In this document: positions 12,205-22,910 of the stretch, piece by piece | Layout of the letters: the number at the start of each line of letters is the position of its first letter | How positions within the stretch are numbered: the stretch's first letter is position 1 | DNA from: Leptidea sinapis | Lineage: Eukaryota > Arthropoda > Insecta > Lepidoptera > Pieridae | Reading direction: 5' to 3' | Assembly: GCF_905404315.1 (NCBI RefSeq) | Contig: NC_066290.1 | Coordinates: 9,919,453 to 9,983,452 of the forward strand | Length of the DNA: 64,000 bases | Notes under the pieces: model-generated | Database searches by the model: none | Told to the model about the DNA's origin: nothing | The model's input: only the letters and a program-made list of their open reading frames with translations | Translations under genes and position numbers: made by a program

Positions 12205-14003
12205 CCTTTTTTTAAGCGGCAAATCGCCCGTGCAAAGTCAAAACACGTCGTCAAAATCGGCGAGCAGCTTTCCAGTTACCCGACCGGAACACGCAAGTTC
12301 TGGTCGTTGTCGAAAGCTGCTCTTGGTAACTTCAGCCAGCCGTCCATGCCGCCGTTGCACATGAGGAATGACACCCTGGCCCATACGGCAAAAGAGAAAG
12401 CCGATCTCCTGTGCGCTCTTTTCGCCTCCAACTCGACTCTTGACGACGACGGAAAAACACCGCCGACCATCCCGTGGTGTCAGAGCTCTATGCCTGAAGT
12501 ACAGTTCAGACAGAAAACTGTTAGGCGAGCTCTGTTTTCGTTGGACGTCAGGAAGTCGAGCGGGCCGGATGGCATTTCTCCAATCGTGCTTAGAACGTGT
12601 GCCCCTGAGTTGACGCCGGTGCTAACGCGTTTATTCCGGCACTCTTATTCCAAAGGCGTAGTCCCTGACTCATGGAAGTCAGCCCTTGTCCATCCGATCC
12701 AAAAAAAAGGAGACAGTTCGGATCCGGCAAACTACAGGCCTATTGCTATGACCTCCCAGCTCTCCAAAATCATGGAGAGCATAATAAGCCGTCAGCTCTT
12801 GGTATACCTAGAGGGTCACCAGTTGATCAACGACCGACAATACGGGTTTCGCCATGGTCGGTCGGCAGGTGATCTTCTGGTATACCTAACACATAGATGG
12901 GCTGCGGCTATTGAAAGCAAGGGGGAAGGCCTGGCAGTTAGCCTGGATATAGCGAAGGCCTTTGATCGTGTATGGCATAAGGCGCTCCTCTCTAAACTTC
13001 CATCATTTGGGCTTCCCGAGAGCTTGTGCAAGTGGACCTCCAGCTTCCTCACTGGGCGCAGCATACAGGTCGTTGTCGACGGACATTGCTCGAACCCGAA
13101 GCCCGTGAATGCTGGAGTGCCCCAAGGCTGTGTGCTATCTCCTACGCTGTTTCTTCTGCATATCAATGATATGTTGGACACCTCCAACATTCATTGCTAT
13201 GCAGATGACAGCACTGGTGATGCCGTATACACGGGCCATGCACGTCTCTCTCGGGAAATCGTCGACCAGTGCCGGGAGAAACTTGTGTCTTCTATCGAGT
13301 CCTCTCTTGAGACGGTCGCGGAATGGGGTAAATTGAACCTTGTCCAATTTAACCCCCAGAAGACTCAAGTTTGCGCGTTTACCACTAAAAAAACCCCATT
13401 TGTCGCATCACCGCTCTTCGACAACACTTCCCTAAAAGCCTCGCCTAGTATCGGAATACTGGGTCTCGAAATCTCGAGCGATTGCCAATTCCGTGGCCAT
13501 CTGGAGGGCAAAGCCAAATTGGCTTCAAAGAAACTGGGCGTCATTAATAGAGCACGGCAATACTTAAAGCCAGCCCACATTCTAGCGCTGTACAAAGCGC
13601 AGGTCCGGCCACACATGGAGTATTGCTGTCATCTCTGGTCTGGCACACCCCAGTATCAGCTCGATCCATTTGACCGCGTGCAACGCAGAGCAGCGCGAAT
13701 TGTCGGGGACCCAGTACTCTGTGAACGGCTGGATCACTTGGCGTTGCGTAGAGACGTCGCTTCATTGTGTGTCTTCTACCGCATTTATCACGGGGAGTGT
13801 TCCGAAGAGCTGTTTTACCTAATTCCTGCCGCCGAATTCCACCTTCGCACGACACGCCACAAGTTAGGATATCATCCTCACCATCTGGATGTGTGGCGGT
13901 CCTCCACAGTGCGGTTTACAAGGAGCTTTCTTCCACGTACTACAAAGCTGTGGAATGAACTTCCTTGTGCGGTGTTTCCGGGACGATACGACATGGGCAG
14001 ACA
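12205..14003 (+). pseudogene. Jockey-type LINE ORF2, reverse transcriptase region, truncated copy
   Basis: The frame is open from about 12216 (RQIARAKSKHVVKIGEQL), through the first Met at 12307, to the family C-terminus near 14000. It carries SSGPDGISPIVL, the thumb-side VVPDSWKSALVHPIQKKG, YRPIAMTSQLSK, motif A SLDIAKAFDRVWH, VPQGCVLSPTLFLLHIND, motif C CYADDSTGDA, then the C-terminal FDRVQRRAARIVGD and TTKLWNELP blocks. There is no internal stop over about 595 codons, so this copy is fairly young. The endonuclease domain is missing (5' truncation), and after YDMG at about 13998 the frame runs into unrelated AT-rich DNA for about 35 codons, so the native 3' end is lost. Related 3' fragments lie at 52265-52620, 59795-60310 and 61270-61510. 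Confidence 0.85.
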
Positions 14004-14090
14004 AAAAAAAATACCTTTAATATTAATAAAATACTATTATTTGTATGTGCAACATATTAATAGCTTTGAAATCTGTGCCAATACAATTAC

Positions 14091-14275
14091 ACCGTCGCCT
14101 TGAGACATCAGATATTAAGGCTCATTTGCCCAGTAATTTCACTAGATACGGCGCCCTTCAGACCGAAACACAATAATGCCTACACATTACTATGTCACAG
14201 CAGGAGAAGGTGCCGTTGTGGTACCTATAATCTAGCCGGCATCCTTTGCTAAGAAGCCTCCCACTGGTAAATGCT
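14091..14275 (-). repeat. S1 repeat, minus copy
   Basis: This is the reverse complement of the S1 module: ACCGTCGCCTTGAGACAT at its left, GCGCCCTTCAGACCGAAACA in the middle and CCTCCCACTGG at its right. Confidence 0.7.
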
Positions 14276-14364
14276 CTAAGTTACCTCTTACGACGCCCAT
14301 GGGCCTGGAACTTCCTATGACTTATTTGCCCCGGGAAAGCACTCGGCAAAATTATGTGCGAGCA

Positions 14365-14430
14365 TTATTGTGATTCGGTTTGAAGGACAGCGTACTTAAT
14401 GAAATTTCTGGGCAAATGACAACTTATGCT
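14365..14430 (+). repeat. S1 repeat, short + fragment
   Basis: GCATTATTGTGATTCGGTTT followed by GAAATTTCTGGGCAAATGA matches the middle of S1 in + orientation. With the minus copy just upstream it makes an inverted pair separated by about 90 bp. Confidence 0.55.
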
Positions 14431-14789
14431 TATAACAGTATAGCAGATTATATAGAAAATAATACATGTGTCTAGACTGTATTCTGAAATTGTATAACAT
14501 TATATTAGGGAGGCTAAACAATTTTGTTATTCAATAATTTAAAAGATGGGCTGTCAGTTCTTGTCTCCATGTCAAATCCCCGTTACCAACTGATAAAGTT
14601 ACATTTCGCTTTCAACCAACTTTGCAATGTGTTATGTTATTGTCACTCCCTGTTTTAAATAAATGTATATTATTTTATGTCTCAAAGTGACGGGCGCTTT
14701 TACGATGCCACACAGAATATTGGGATGACTTCGCCAGGATGTTCCGTCTTGGCTCGTTTGCGGATGCTATTTGGGCTGTTTGAAGATCT

Positions 14790-15110
14790 TTGTCTATGAC
14801 TAATTGCATTGTTAATCGGGGACTTCCACGTCCTCTTGGTCCGGTGTTAATATCAAGCACTCACTCTCTTGGTCATGTGATCTTTTGGCTATCCCATGAC
14901 ATGCCCGTACCAACTGACTTATATAAGAGGCTCACGGGATGGGGAGTGGTGAGGCAACCGCCCATGGACATCCGCAATTACAGGTGTCAAAAGATGAGTT
15001 CCCGGCCTGCAAGGTGGAAGTATGCTCTCTTTTGAAGGTCCCTAAGTATATCTAAGGTATTTGTCGTTCGGGAAATCAGCAGCCGGAAATTGATAACATA
15101 AACAATTACA
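14790..15110 (+). repeat. Interspersed repeat family S2, + copy
   Basis: From about 14950 this holds CCGCCCATGGACATCCGCAA, then a GTATGCTCTCTTTTGAAGGT block and CCGGAAATTGAT. The reverse complement of this module is at 46740-47015 and its far end again at 63595-63665. I recall it as a common lepidopteran LINE-associated repeat; its class is not settled here. 14431-14789 holds nothing I recognise. Confidence 0.6.
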
Positions 15111-16439
15111 TCTCGGCGACATGCAACCTCCGAATATATCGTTTACTAATAATCAACAATGTTAAGAGTACACTTTACAGGTGCCGCGGTAGTTTGATGA
15201 AGCTTGAACACTAATTAGACACTTCGTTAGCTCTTGGAGTAGGATCAAAGTTTATTAAATTTTATTCACGATACGGTGTATGCGCGAGATTTAACCATAA
15301 TATTCCAAACTAGCAATTGATTTATGTCGAAAAATCGACGTGTCTGTATTTATTCTAAAATCTATTGTAGGTCAATCAAAAGTGTAGCTGAACACAAATA
15401 TAAAAACTGTACCATCTGTCTGTCAGTTGTCTTATACACGCCAATCTCTGGAACTACTGCACAGACTTTCATGAAATTTTCAGCAAACCAGCTTGAAACT
15501 ACATTTACCTTGTATTTGATCAAAGTTCGTGCACGGAAAAAAGTAATGTTGATCCCGAGTTTAGTAATAAGAGGTTGGGACTACATAAAGGCGACATATT
15601 ATCACTAAATATATATATATATGTCGCAGGGAAATGATAGTAACAGAGATATGGTCAACTCCCTAAGTGATATGATCAAATCACGGATTAGTTAATGAAC
15701 AACACGATTTTATCATTTCTCTAAACAAATCTAGTGATAAGATCAAATGCCAAAGTTGGTCCCGTGAAACGACAATGAGTGACTCGATTAGAAGAACTTA
15801 GGATGTAAAAGTGAGCGAAGCGAGTTTCAGACTTGAGTCATAACCCGACCCGGACAGGTTAGGTGGAAGGGTTTTCCTTCGTGGTTTTTTTCTTAATAAT
15901 ATGGACCATATTATTAGCGCGGGCTTCTACTTGGTCTTTAGAGAAACTTTTATCTGTTCTGAGGTTAGGTTACATTAATTGGATTTTTAAGAGAATGGTT
16001 CGTTACCTTTTCATGGGAGTGGGTGAGTGAGCCAGGGGACAGAAGACATCGCTCTACCTCGAAATTTTGCTCTCGCGCTCTGTGCGGGGGTTTTGACCTC
16101 TTTATCTCCGTGTACTTGACAGAGGAATAGACATACTTTACGGCCACATTATCTCTGCACCTCGCTGGAACGTGGCGCCCCCCTTTCGTTCCCCCTACAC
16201 CCCCTGGCGCTCGTCCTATTGCGTCAGTACGGTTTGCAGTTTCACTACCGTAAGATACATATAATGATGCACTTCGACGTAAAAAATTTAAAAAATCCGG
16301 ATTGAAAACGTTCAAACCATTTATTTGTGTTACGTTGCGTTGCACTTTTTATTTCTCGTAATAAAATTTTAAAACGTATTGAATTTCTCCTTTATGTTAA
16401 TTCATTTGAACAGAAAGAAACAGAAATGAAATAATAGCT
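15111..16439. other. Unassigned stretch, includes a GC-rich block at 16015-16260
   Basis: 15390-15540 resembles a dispersed repeat with CTGTCTGTC and AACTACTGCACAGACTTTCA. 16015-16260 is GC-rich and open on the minus strand for 126 codons (15965-16345), coding low-complexity basic residues with no family motif. It may be the 5' region of an element. GGTTAGGTTACATTAATTGG lies at 15963. Confidence 0.3.
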
Positions 16440-17809
16440 GGTGATAGCATTTTTTTCTTTATTTGAAACAAAATCAGTAGATACAATTAAAATACAGCCA
16501 AATATTTTTTCCTCGACCTATTAGATCAGGTGTGAAAAGAGCTTGCCCAACTTTTAACGTTTTTTACAATTCTTTAAAATTTCGTAACACATTTGTTTTG
16601 TACATTTTCTGGGATCATATTGTAGAAGCATATACATCGCCCTACAAAAGACTTACTAACTCGACCCAACCGAGTAGTAGACATAACAAGTTTATGTTTG
16701 TTCCTCGTGTTAACATTATGAATATCACAGTTAACATTATGGTTATGACAGTTTCTCGCAAATTCACTTATGTGCCTATGAACATACATTACATTATCAA
16801 GAATATATTGAGAAGCAACAGTCAAGATGTTAATTTCTTTGAATTTTGCTCTCAATGATTCCTTAGGGCCTAGGTTATAAATAGCGCGAATAGCCCTCTT
16901 CTGCAGCACAAATATTGTATTAATAGCGGCAGCGCTGCCGCACAGCAATATACCATAGGACAAAATACTATGGAAGTAACTAAAGTCGCGCCGTATCTAT
17001 GTCAGTTAATTGGGGGTTAATTAAATCCATCAATATGGGGGCCCCATTTTAATTTGGAATCCTGAGTAATGCCAAGAAATTTAGCAGATTCCACCGGTTT
17101 TAACACCTCTCCGTTTAACAAAACACTTGCATCAACATTTTTGACATTTGGTACGGTTAATTTTATAAATTTCGTTTTCTTGCTATTTAAGAATAGGTTA
17201 TTAGCGCTAAACCAGTACACGATGTCAGATAGAATATCGTTCACTTCGTCATACATAGCTTGGTTTCGTTTCACTTTGAAAATCTGTTTAGTGTCGTCCG
17301 CAAACAATACTACCTTATGTTTTTTCTCTATAAGATTTGGAAGATCATTTACGAGTACCTATATAGATAAAGAAGAGGAAAGGTCCGAGAATAGACCCTT
17401 GTGGTACCCCCATACTGAGAGGAGTCCCAGGAGATCTCCTGCCATTCACGTCACCTTCTGAATTCTATTATTTAGATATGAAATCAGAAGATCGAGCGCA
17501 GTTCCCTTTATGCCATAGTGACATAGCTTCCTGACCAGCGTTGAATGTTGAACACAATCAAAAGCCTTAGATAAATCACAGAAGATGCCAAGTGCATTCT
17601 GCGATTCCTCCCAGGCATCAAAAATATTATTTATAAGCTCAACACCTGCATCCGTTGTTCAACGTCCCCTAGTAAAGCCAAATTGTTTCAAATGAAGTAA
17701 CTTATGAGAGTTAAAGTAAGCAAACATTTGGCTTAACATTATTATTTTTTAATTTTACTAAGGGTCGGCAAAATCGACACAGGAAGTGCATCCCGACTTA
17801 AATATTGGT

Positions 17810-18111
17810 ATACGAATGATTTAAGTTTTCTTTAGTGTTAATTCCGCCAATATTTGTTTTTAAAACAATTCGACACGTGTTTCGCCTCGTGTAGAGGACA
17901 CGAGGCATCCTCAGGACGTGTTGTCTCGCCAAAAGTGTGAGTCTCGTGCCAGATTTTGGCGAGACAACACGTCTTGAGGATGCCTCGTGTCCTCTACACG
18001 AGGCGAAACACGTGTCGAATTGTTTATAAAACAAATATTGGCGGAATTAACACTTAAATCATTTGTATAATTATGGATTTCCGCAAAGTAACGCCTAATT
18101 CTATAAATTTT
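17810..18111 (+). mobile_element. Foldback retroposon with 13-bp target duplication
   Basis: Arms 17810-17934 and 17954-18072 are nearly perfect reverse complements (about 120 bp) around a 19-base loop (17935-17953). A unique 39-bp tail (to 18111, ending CTATAAATTTT) follows only one arm. CTTAAATATTGGT flanks both sides (17797-17809 and 18112-18124), a 13-bp direct duplication that falls inside LINE coding sequence (PIFK). A second copy, at 63099-63350, also has its own duplication. Long duplications plus an A/T-rich tail point to LINE-driven retroposition rather than a cut-and-paste MITE. Confidence 0.8.
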
Positions 18112-18136
18112 CTTAAATATTGGTGTAATTTTACTA

Positions 18137-19701
18137 CACTGGCCTGCAAAAGTAAGTATCACACTTTTCAAATTAAATTATTTTCTTAACTATAGAAGGT
18201 AGAGATTTAAGATTAAAAACGTTTTGTTGCAAATTTTATAGGCTTTAATTCTTAGAAACTAAAATTATACATTAGTGACATTTTTAACTTAAAAAAGATA
18301 AAACAATGAAAATAGACATTTTTAGTTTAGTGTTAAAAAATTCAACTAAAATGTATTAAATGTTATTTACTTTTTAATAACTGGTATTGCCTCCTCGAGC
18401 TCTGATTACAGCTTCGAGCCGGTTTGGCATACTGAACACTAGGTTTCGGAGCCGATATTGGGGAATATTCTCCCATTCTTCTTCCAGGGCCTGCTTTAGT
18501 GCCCTGAGAGTAGTAGGTGGTGGTCTGCGATTTCAGACTAGCCTCCCAAGCTCATCCCAGGCGTGTTCAATCGGGTTGAGAACAGGACTTCTTGATGGCC
18601 AAGCCTCACGCTGATACCGACCTCCTGAATATACTCTTGTACGATATGAGCCGTGTGTGGCCGGGCATTATCATGCATCAGCATCGATCCATCACCCATA
18701 TTTGCTAAATACGGCCCTGCATACTCATTGAGAATCTCTTGAGCATATCTTTCCCCAGTGAGGGTGCCATTTTCTATGGCTACTAGCTCTGTGCGACCTT
18801 CTGAAGATATGCCAGCCCATACATGTACACTGCCTCCACCGTATTGGACTCTTTCTGAGATGCAGGCTTGAAGGTATCACTCACCAGGTCGCCTGTAAAC
18901 ACTTCGCCTTCCATCAGAAGTGTAAAGGGAGAATCGAGACTCATCTGCAAACAAAATTCTTGACCATTCTTCATCATCCTACTGCATGTGTTCACGGGCG
19001 TATCGCAGTCTCGCTACTCGATGATGTCTCTCGAGTTTTGGGCCACTCGCTAGTCTTCGGGGTTTCAAATTTGCTTCAGCAAGTCTTCTTCTCACTCTAC
19101 TGTCACTAATGTAGTCCCTTCGGGTCTGAAGTAGCTGTTGCTGGACTTCAACTGCATTTTGGTGGCGATTTCTTAACACAGTGGAAATAATATACCGATC
19201 TTCTCGGGCACTGGTACACCTGGGTCTGCCATTACAAGGTCTCCTCAGATGGTGTCCAGTCTCTTCGTACCTTCGCATTACCTTCTGGACCGTTCGTACC
19301 GTCACCACCATTCTTGCAGTGCGACGCATACTGATGCCTAGTTCCAGAAAAGCCATGATTCTAGCACATTCTTCAACTGAAAGAGGCATGATAATTAAAT
19401 GTTATGTGCTTTTTAGCATAAATTTTTAAAAGAAGACCCATCAATCTTGAAAAAAATTTAAAACAGAAAGAAAAATGTGAATGGTAAAATTGTAATTCGG
19501 AAACGTCCACTTTGAAAAAGGAATGGTTTTGTTTTTGAAGTTCTTTTTCAGCCAATTCTTAAAAGAAGGTTACCGACTATAAAGTTTTTATGTACAAAAT
19601 TAAATTCTCTTTAGAGTCCCTTTTATTTCTAAAGTATATTTTGTGAACTTAAAACGTTATCCCAATTTGAAAAGTGTGATACTTACTTTTGAAGGCCAGT
19701 G
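18137..19701 (-). mobile_element. Tc1-like DNA transposon, near-complete, inactive
   Basis: The termini are inverted repeats: CACTGGCCTGCAAAAGTAAG at 18137, and at the other end the reverse complement CACTGGCCTTCAAAAGTAAG finishing at 19701, followed by ATCACACTTTTCAAATT in both arms. TA flanks both ends (18135-18136 and 19702-19703), the normal Tc1/mariner target. The element is 1565 bp and inserted in the CR1-like LINE, exactly between codons for KH and SKITPIFK. It codes a broken transposase on the minus strand. Confidence 0.93.
18385..19389 (-). pseudogene. Tc1 transposase, DD34E-type, broken
   Basis: Starting at Met 19389 (MPLSVEECARIMAFLE), the first 136 codons hold the paired helix-turn-helix DNA-binding region (RRTARMVVTVRTVQKVMRRY, then RRRLAEANLKPRR). 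A TAG near 18976 then interrupts WSRILFADESRF, which carries the first catalytic Asp. The second Asp is in MHDNARPHTA, and the Glu lies in NPIEHAWDELGR. Further lesions are a TGA in the RPGE(R) region, a frame change at VEAWPSRSP, and a TGA after GRLV. The last residues (RLEAVIRARGGNTSY) end near 18385. Expected length is about 335 residues, so apart from point damage it is complete. Confidence 0.88.
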
Positions 19702-21248
19702 TATGTTTCGGAAGGTCAGGAAACACGCCATGATTAATACAATTATTAAAGACTATTGCAAGATATGGTGCTACGACATCAATTATTGAACTTATTATTT
19801 AAACAGAAATGCCCCATATATCAGCAGTTTTTTTCATGTCTAAAGATTTAAAAGTTTTTATTATTTCTCCAGGGTAAACTAAAATTGAAACCTTGTTGAC
19901 ATTCTATAACATTTTCCAAAAGAAGTCACTCAGCAACACTGGCGGAGCAGACAAGAGTGTTTGTGATAGATACTGGAATCTCAGAAAAAATATCTCAAAA
20001 GCTTGTGCGGTCTTTCAATCTTCCAAATTCCCACTTAATAACATTCCAAGTCATCTTTATTTTATTTGGTGCATTTTTAATTATTTGTCTGATATGCATA
20101 GACTTTGCAACACAACAAACACTTTTAAATAATTTAGAGTATTTTTAAACGTATTCGAGAAAAGATGCATCATGATTGTACCATGATCTCTCACTATATA
20201 GTTCATATAGCCTTTGTCTGCTCCTATGAATGCCAGCTGTTGCCCAATCATTAAATGACAGGATATGACTGTCTAAGAAGTAAATATAGAATCAAACTCT
20301 GTTTTAATTATTTTAAATAACATATCATACATTGCATTGGGATTAATATTATATTTGAATAAATCCAAATTTGAGAGTTTAACTGACACATTGCCTCTAT
20401 TTTCCCATTCGCCTATTATTCACAGGAATAAACGTAAACTTTTTAATTTTAGTACATTTATTGACCTCAATATTAAAAGAGGCTAACTGACCAAAGTGAT
20501 CTGAACTCAGTTTGTTAATTATTGCCCTAGAAATGGGTTTTTTAATTGGTAAATATGTTATCAATACACCTTTTGGAGGTGCCAGTTACTCTAGTAGGCT
20601 CTAAGAAAATATTGGTTTAATCATATGATTTGAATAAAGATCTGAATCTAATACTGGTCGTGGATTTTTCTAATAAATTATTATTAAAATCACCACATAT
20701 CATGACATACTTCTTAGACTCTAATTTTAATAAAACCTTCTCCAATACACTTTCAAATAATTCATATACTGCATCTGGGGGTATATACTAGCTGTATATA
20801 CTAACAACAATGGCGCGCTCGAGCTCTACACAGGCTATTTCAATTGTACGGTCAACAGAGAGGCCCACAATATCTTCTCGTTCTTTGAATTTAAATAATT
20901 TACTTACAAGAATAACAGAGTCGCCACGTGTAGCTTTTTCTCTGCTAAACGCACTTGCCACCTGATGACCACTGAATTTAAAGATGAGCTCATGTTTTCT
21001 GAGCCAGCTCTGTTAAACATAAAATAAGTATGTATATCTTTATGATTCATAAATAACTCCAGTTCAAGTTCTTTATCAAATAATCTTTGCATGTTTTGGT
21101 GCATGAGTTTTGCAATTTTACAATTAATACTTACTCTAGTACTTGTTATATGTATTACATTGTGTTTTTACACTACTAGAGGAGTCCCCTATTATCTTAT
21201 TGTTTATTTTTTTGGAAAATATTCCAAATCTTTGCTTAAATTAGTACA

Positions 21249-21405
21249 CTGCTCAATAAAAGCAGTGGCTATTAAATTAATACTCTGCTCAATAGAAGCA
21301 GTGGTTATTAAATAATTACTCTGCTCAATAGAAGCGGAGTCCAAAAAGTTATCACACTGCTCAATAGAAGCAGTGCTTATAGACTTACAACTAAACTGCT
21401 CAAAA
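21249..21405 (-). repeat. 36-bp tandem repeat coding a 12-residue motif in the LINE
   Basis: CTGCTCAATAGAAGCAG recurs with the GCTC core at 21251, 21287, 21323, 21359 and 21398 (spacing 36, 36, 36, 39). On the minus strand it reads ASIEQ plus seven variable residues, five times. Each unit also holds a short hairpin (CTGCT, six bases, AGCAG). It lies between the esterase-like and endonuclease regions of the CR1-like LINE. Confidence 0.85.
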
Positions 21406-21599
21406 GAAGCAGGGGTTGCCAAATAGTTGGCTGTGTTATAGTATAAATAATATGATAGCGATTTTGCTATCTGTCTTTTATAGAAATTAGATAGGTGTTA
21501 CCTATCAGATGTCAAAACCTTACATTTTTTATAATTAATTATATTATTAATGTCTTTTATCTGTATTTTATTAGATAATATATTATCATTACATGTCAA

Positions 21600-21985
21600 A
21601 TAATGAGAATGAGACAAATTAGAATTGAGAATAGGGTTAACAAATTATTTAAATTGTATCGTATTTTGTTTTCCTGTGGCAAATCAGGCATATATGGCAA
21701 TGTGTACATTATAAGGTTAGCTATTTTTAAGCTATTTAATTCACTGTATAGTTTTTGTAGATTTTATTTATTTAAATTATCTCTTCTCCCAATCATTACA
21801 ATAATAGAAGTATTAGAGCAGTGAGTATCACTTAAAATTCGTTTAATAATTTGATAATAATTTGCCCCTGGCATGCAGGAGAAGATACCTATTTTTTCTG
21901 CCATTCTTTCTTGTAACAACCATACCATTTTGTGAAAGTACCAGTACTTTTATTGTGTTTTGGACGCTTTGTAAAAGTAATTCAA
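21600..21985 (-). pseudogene. SGNH/esterase-like region of the CR1-like LINE
   Basis: Broken minus-strand frames read KVLVLSQNG, then MPGANYYQIIKRILSD, IIVMIGRRDNL, LQKLYSELNSL and IMYTLPYMPDLP. This order (VLxLSDS, then PGA, then VxxGxxD, then strand and Pro-rich loop) matches the SGNH-hydrolase domain known in some CR1-type LINEs. The Ser of the first block appears altered (SQNG), and stops are present, so it is not functional. Confidence 0.55.
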
Positions 21986-22192
21986 AATATGTCGACAGCG
22001 ACGGAATTATTAGGTTATGTAAAAAGTGAACGTATGTCTACCGTTTCGTTCTAGAAGGCAATAGAGAATTTAACATTGCTTAACAATATGAAAGGATTCA
22101 AAAGAGACAAAAAATAAATGAAGCGATGAATAGAACATAATATTATAGTGATTATGTTTGCAGAGCTTAGTTTGTATTCGCGCGGGGTTTAT

Positions 22193-22470
22193 AGAGTTAT
22201 AGCGTTCTACGTGTCACAGATAATGCGTTTAGGAGGCTGATAGGGCACTCGTGGCCTTCTCGTAGTGCTTCTGAAATGTTTGCTGATGCATCTGTGGAAG
22301 GTTTCCATGCAATAATGCTATGGAGGGTAGAGGCAAGGAGGGCTCTACCCTCCATACATAATGCACATAAAAGCGGTCTCCATGTTGCAGCGTGTCCATG
22401 TAAGCAGTAACAGCATCCGAAAGATTATTGCTGCAAGAGCTGACTGTTCCTTCCAGAAATACTGATTACA
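22193..22470. other. GC-rich block with a perfect 13-bp hairpin
   Basis: ATGGAGGGTAGAG (22320-22332) and CTCTACCCTCCAT (22343-22355) are perfect reverse complements around a 10-base loop. The surrounding block is GC-richer than its neighbours and has no long open frame. Its role is unknown; it lies about 340 bp upstream of the first FAM135 exon found. Confidence 0.45.
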
Positions 22471-22692
22471 TTTAGCTCTATTTATTTGGCTTATTACACT
22501 AATATAGTTTATAATAAATATTGTTACTAATATATATGGAGATTTCTCTGAATTAAATAAATAAAGTGACATGCATATTTTTAATACCTAACCTACCTTT
22601 AAGAGCAATTTAAGCTCTTATGGATTTCAAGTGACTGATGCTATTACATACAGCTCGATATATGTTTTACATTCTGGCATAATAATCCCCAG

Positions 22693-22910
22693 GCTATACC
22701 AAGTCCGCGTGGGTCTGCGCGTATCGCCGAAGGTTCCAGTCCACATCGAGGCCTCCGTGTCGAGCGGCAATGGCGCCGCGAGGACCGGCAGGCCGGCGGC
22801 GAACGCTTCCCTCATCGGCGGCCTCGCGGCCTCCAGAGCCTTCCAGATCATGTACAGGAACGAAGAGGTCACGTTGCGGGATATTGTGCATTTTAGAGCC
22901 CATTTGCTAG
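22693..22910 (+). CDS. FAM135A: FAM135 exon 1 of those found (N-terminal domain)
   Basis: The acceptor is CCCCAG and the donor CTAG/GTAAAT. The first base completes a codon from an unseen upstream exon; 72 codons follow, from LYQVRVGLRVSPKVPVHIEA to RAFQIMYRNEEVTLRDIVHF. It is strikingly GC-rich against the AT-rich introns. The closest family block is YQIRxxxxxPxxxPHRVEAS. Confidence 0.9.

Larger units (their letters stand above)
16440..21985 (-). mobile_element. CR1-like LINE with esterase-like region, EN and RT; dead and split by two insertions
   Basis: Read right to left on the minus strand, the order is: SGNH/esterase-like region (21985 to 21600), 12-residue tandem repeats (21405-21249), APE-type endonuclease (21110 to about 20600, with MHQNMQRLFDKELELELF, RGDSVILVSKLFKFKERED and a degraded GDFN motif), an RT lead (FKSLDMKKTADIWGI, VFNNCINHGVFPD; 19890-19705), then after the insertions PIFKSG, ILPTLSKI, motif A GIFCDLSKAFDCVQH (17600-17540), GVPQGSILGPF (about 17400), FADDTKQIF (17307), WGPHID and a C-terminus of VLQKRAIRAIYNLGPKESL. 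Many stops and frameshifts. The esterase upstream of the endonuclease is a known CR1-group trait, hence CR1-like. A foldback (17810-18111) and a Tc1 element (18137-19701) sit inside it. Confidence 0.8.

Noticed and set aside
12307..12309. ATG at 12307 as the true start of the jockey-type ORF
   Set aside because: Family-like sequence continues upstream in frame to about 12216; the copy is simply 5'-truncated.
15965..16345. 126-codon minus-strand frame in a GC-rich block
   Set aside because: Low-complexity basic residues with no known motif; stop-poverty is explained by GC content.
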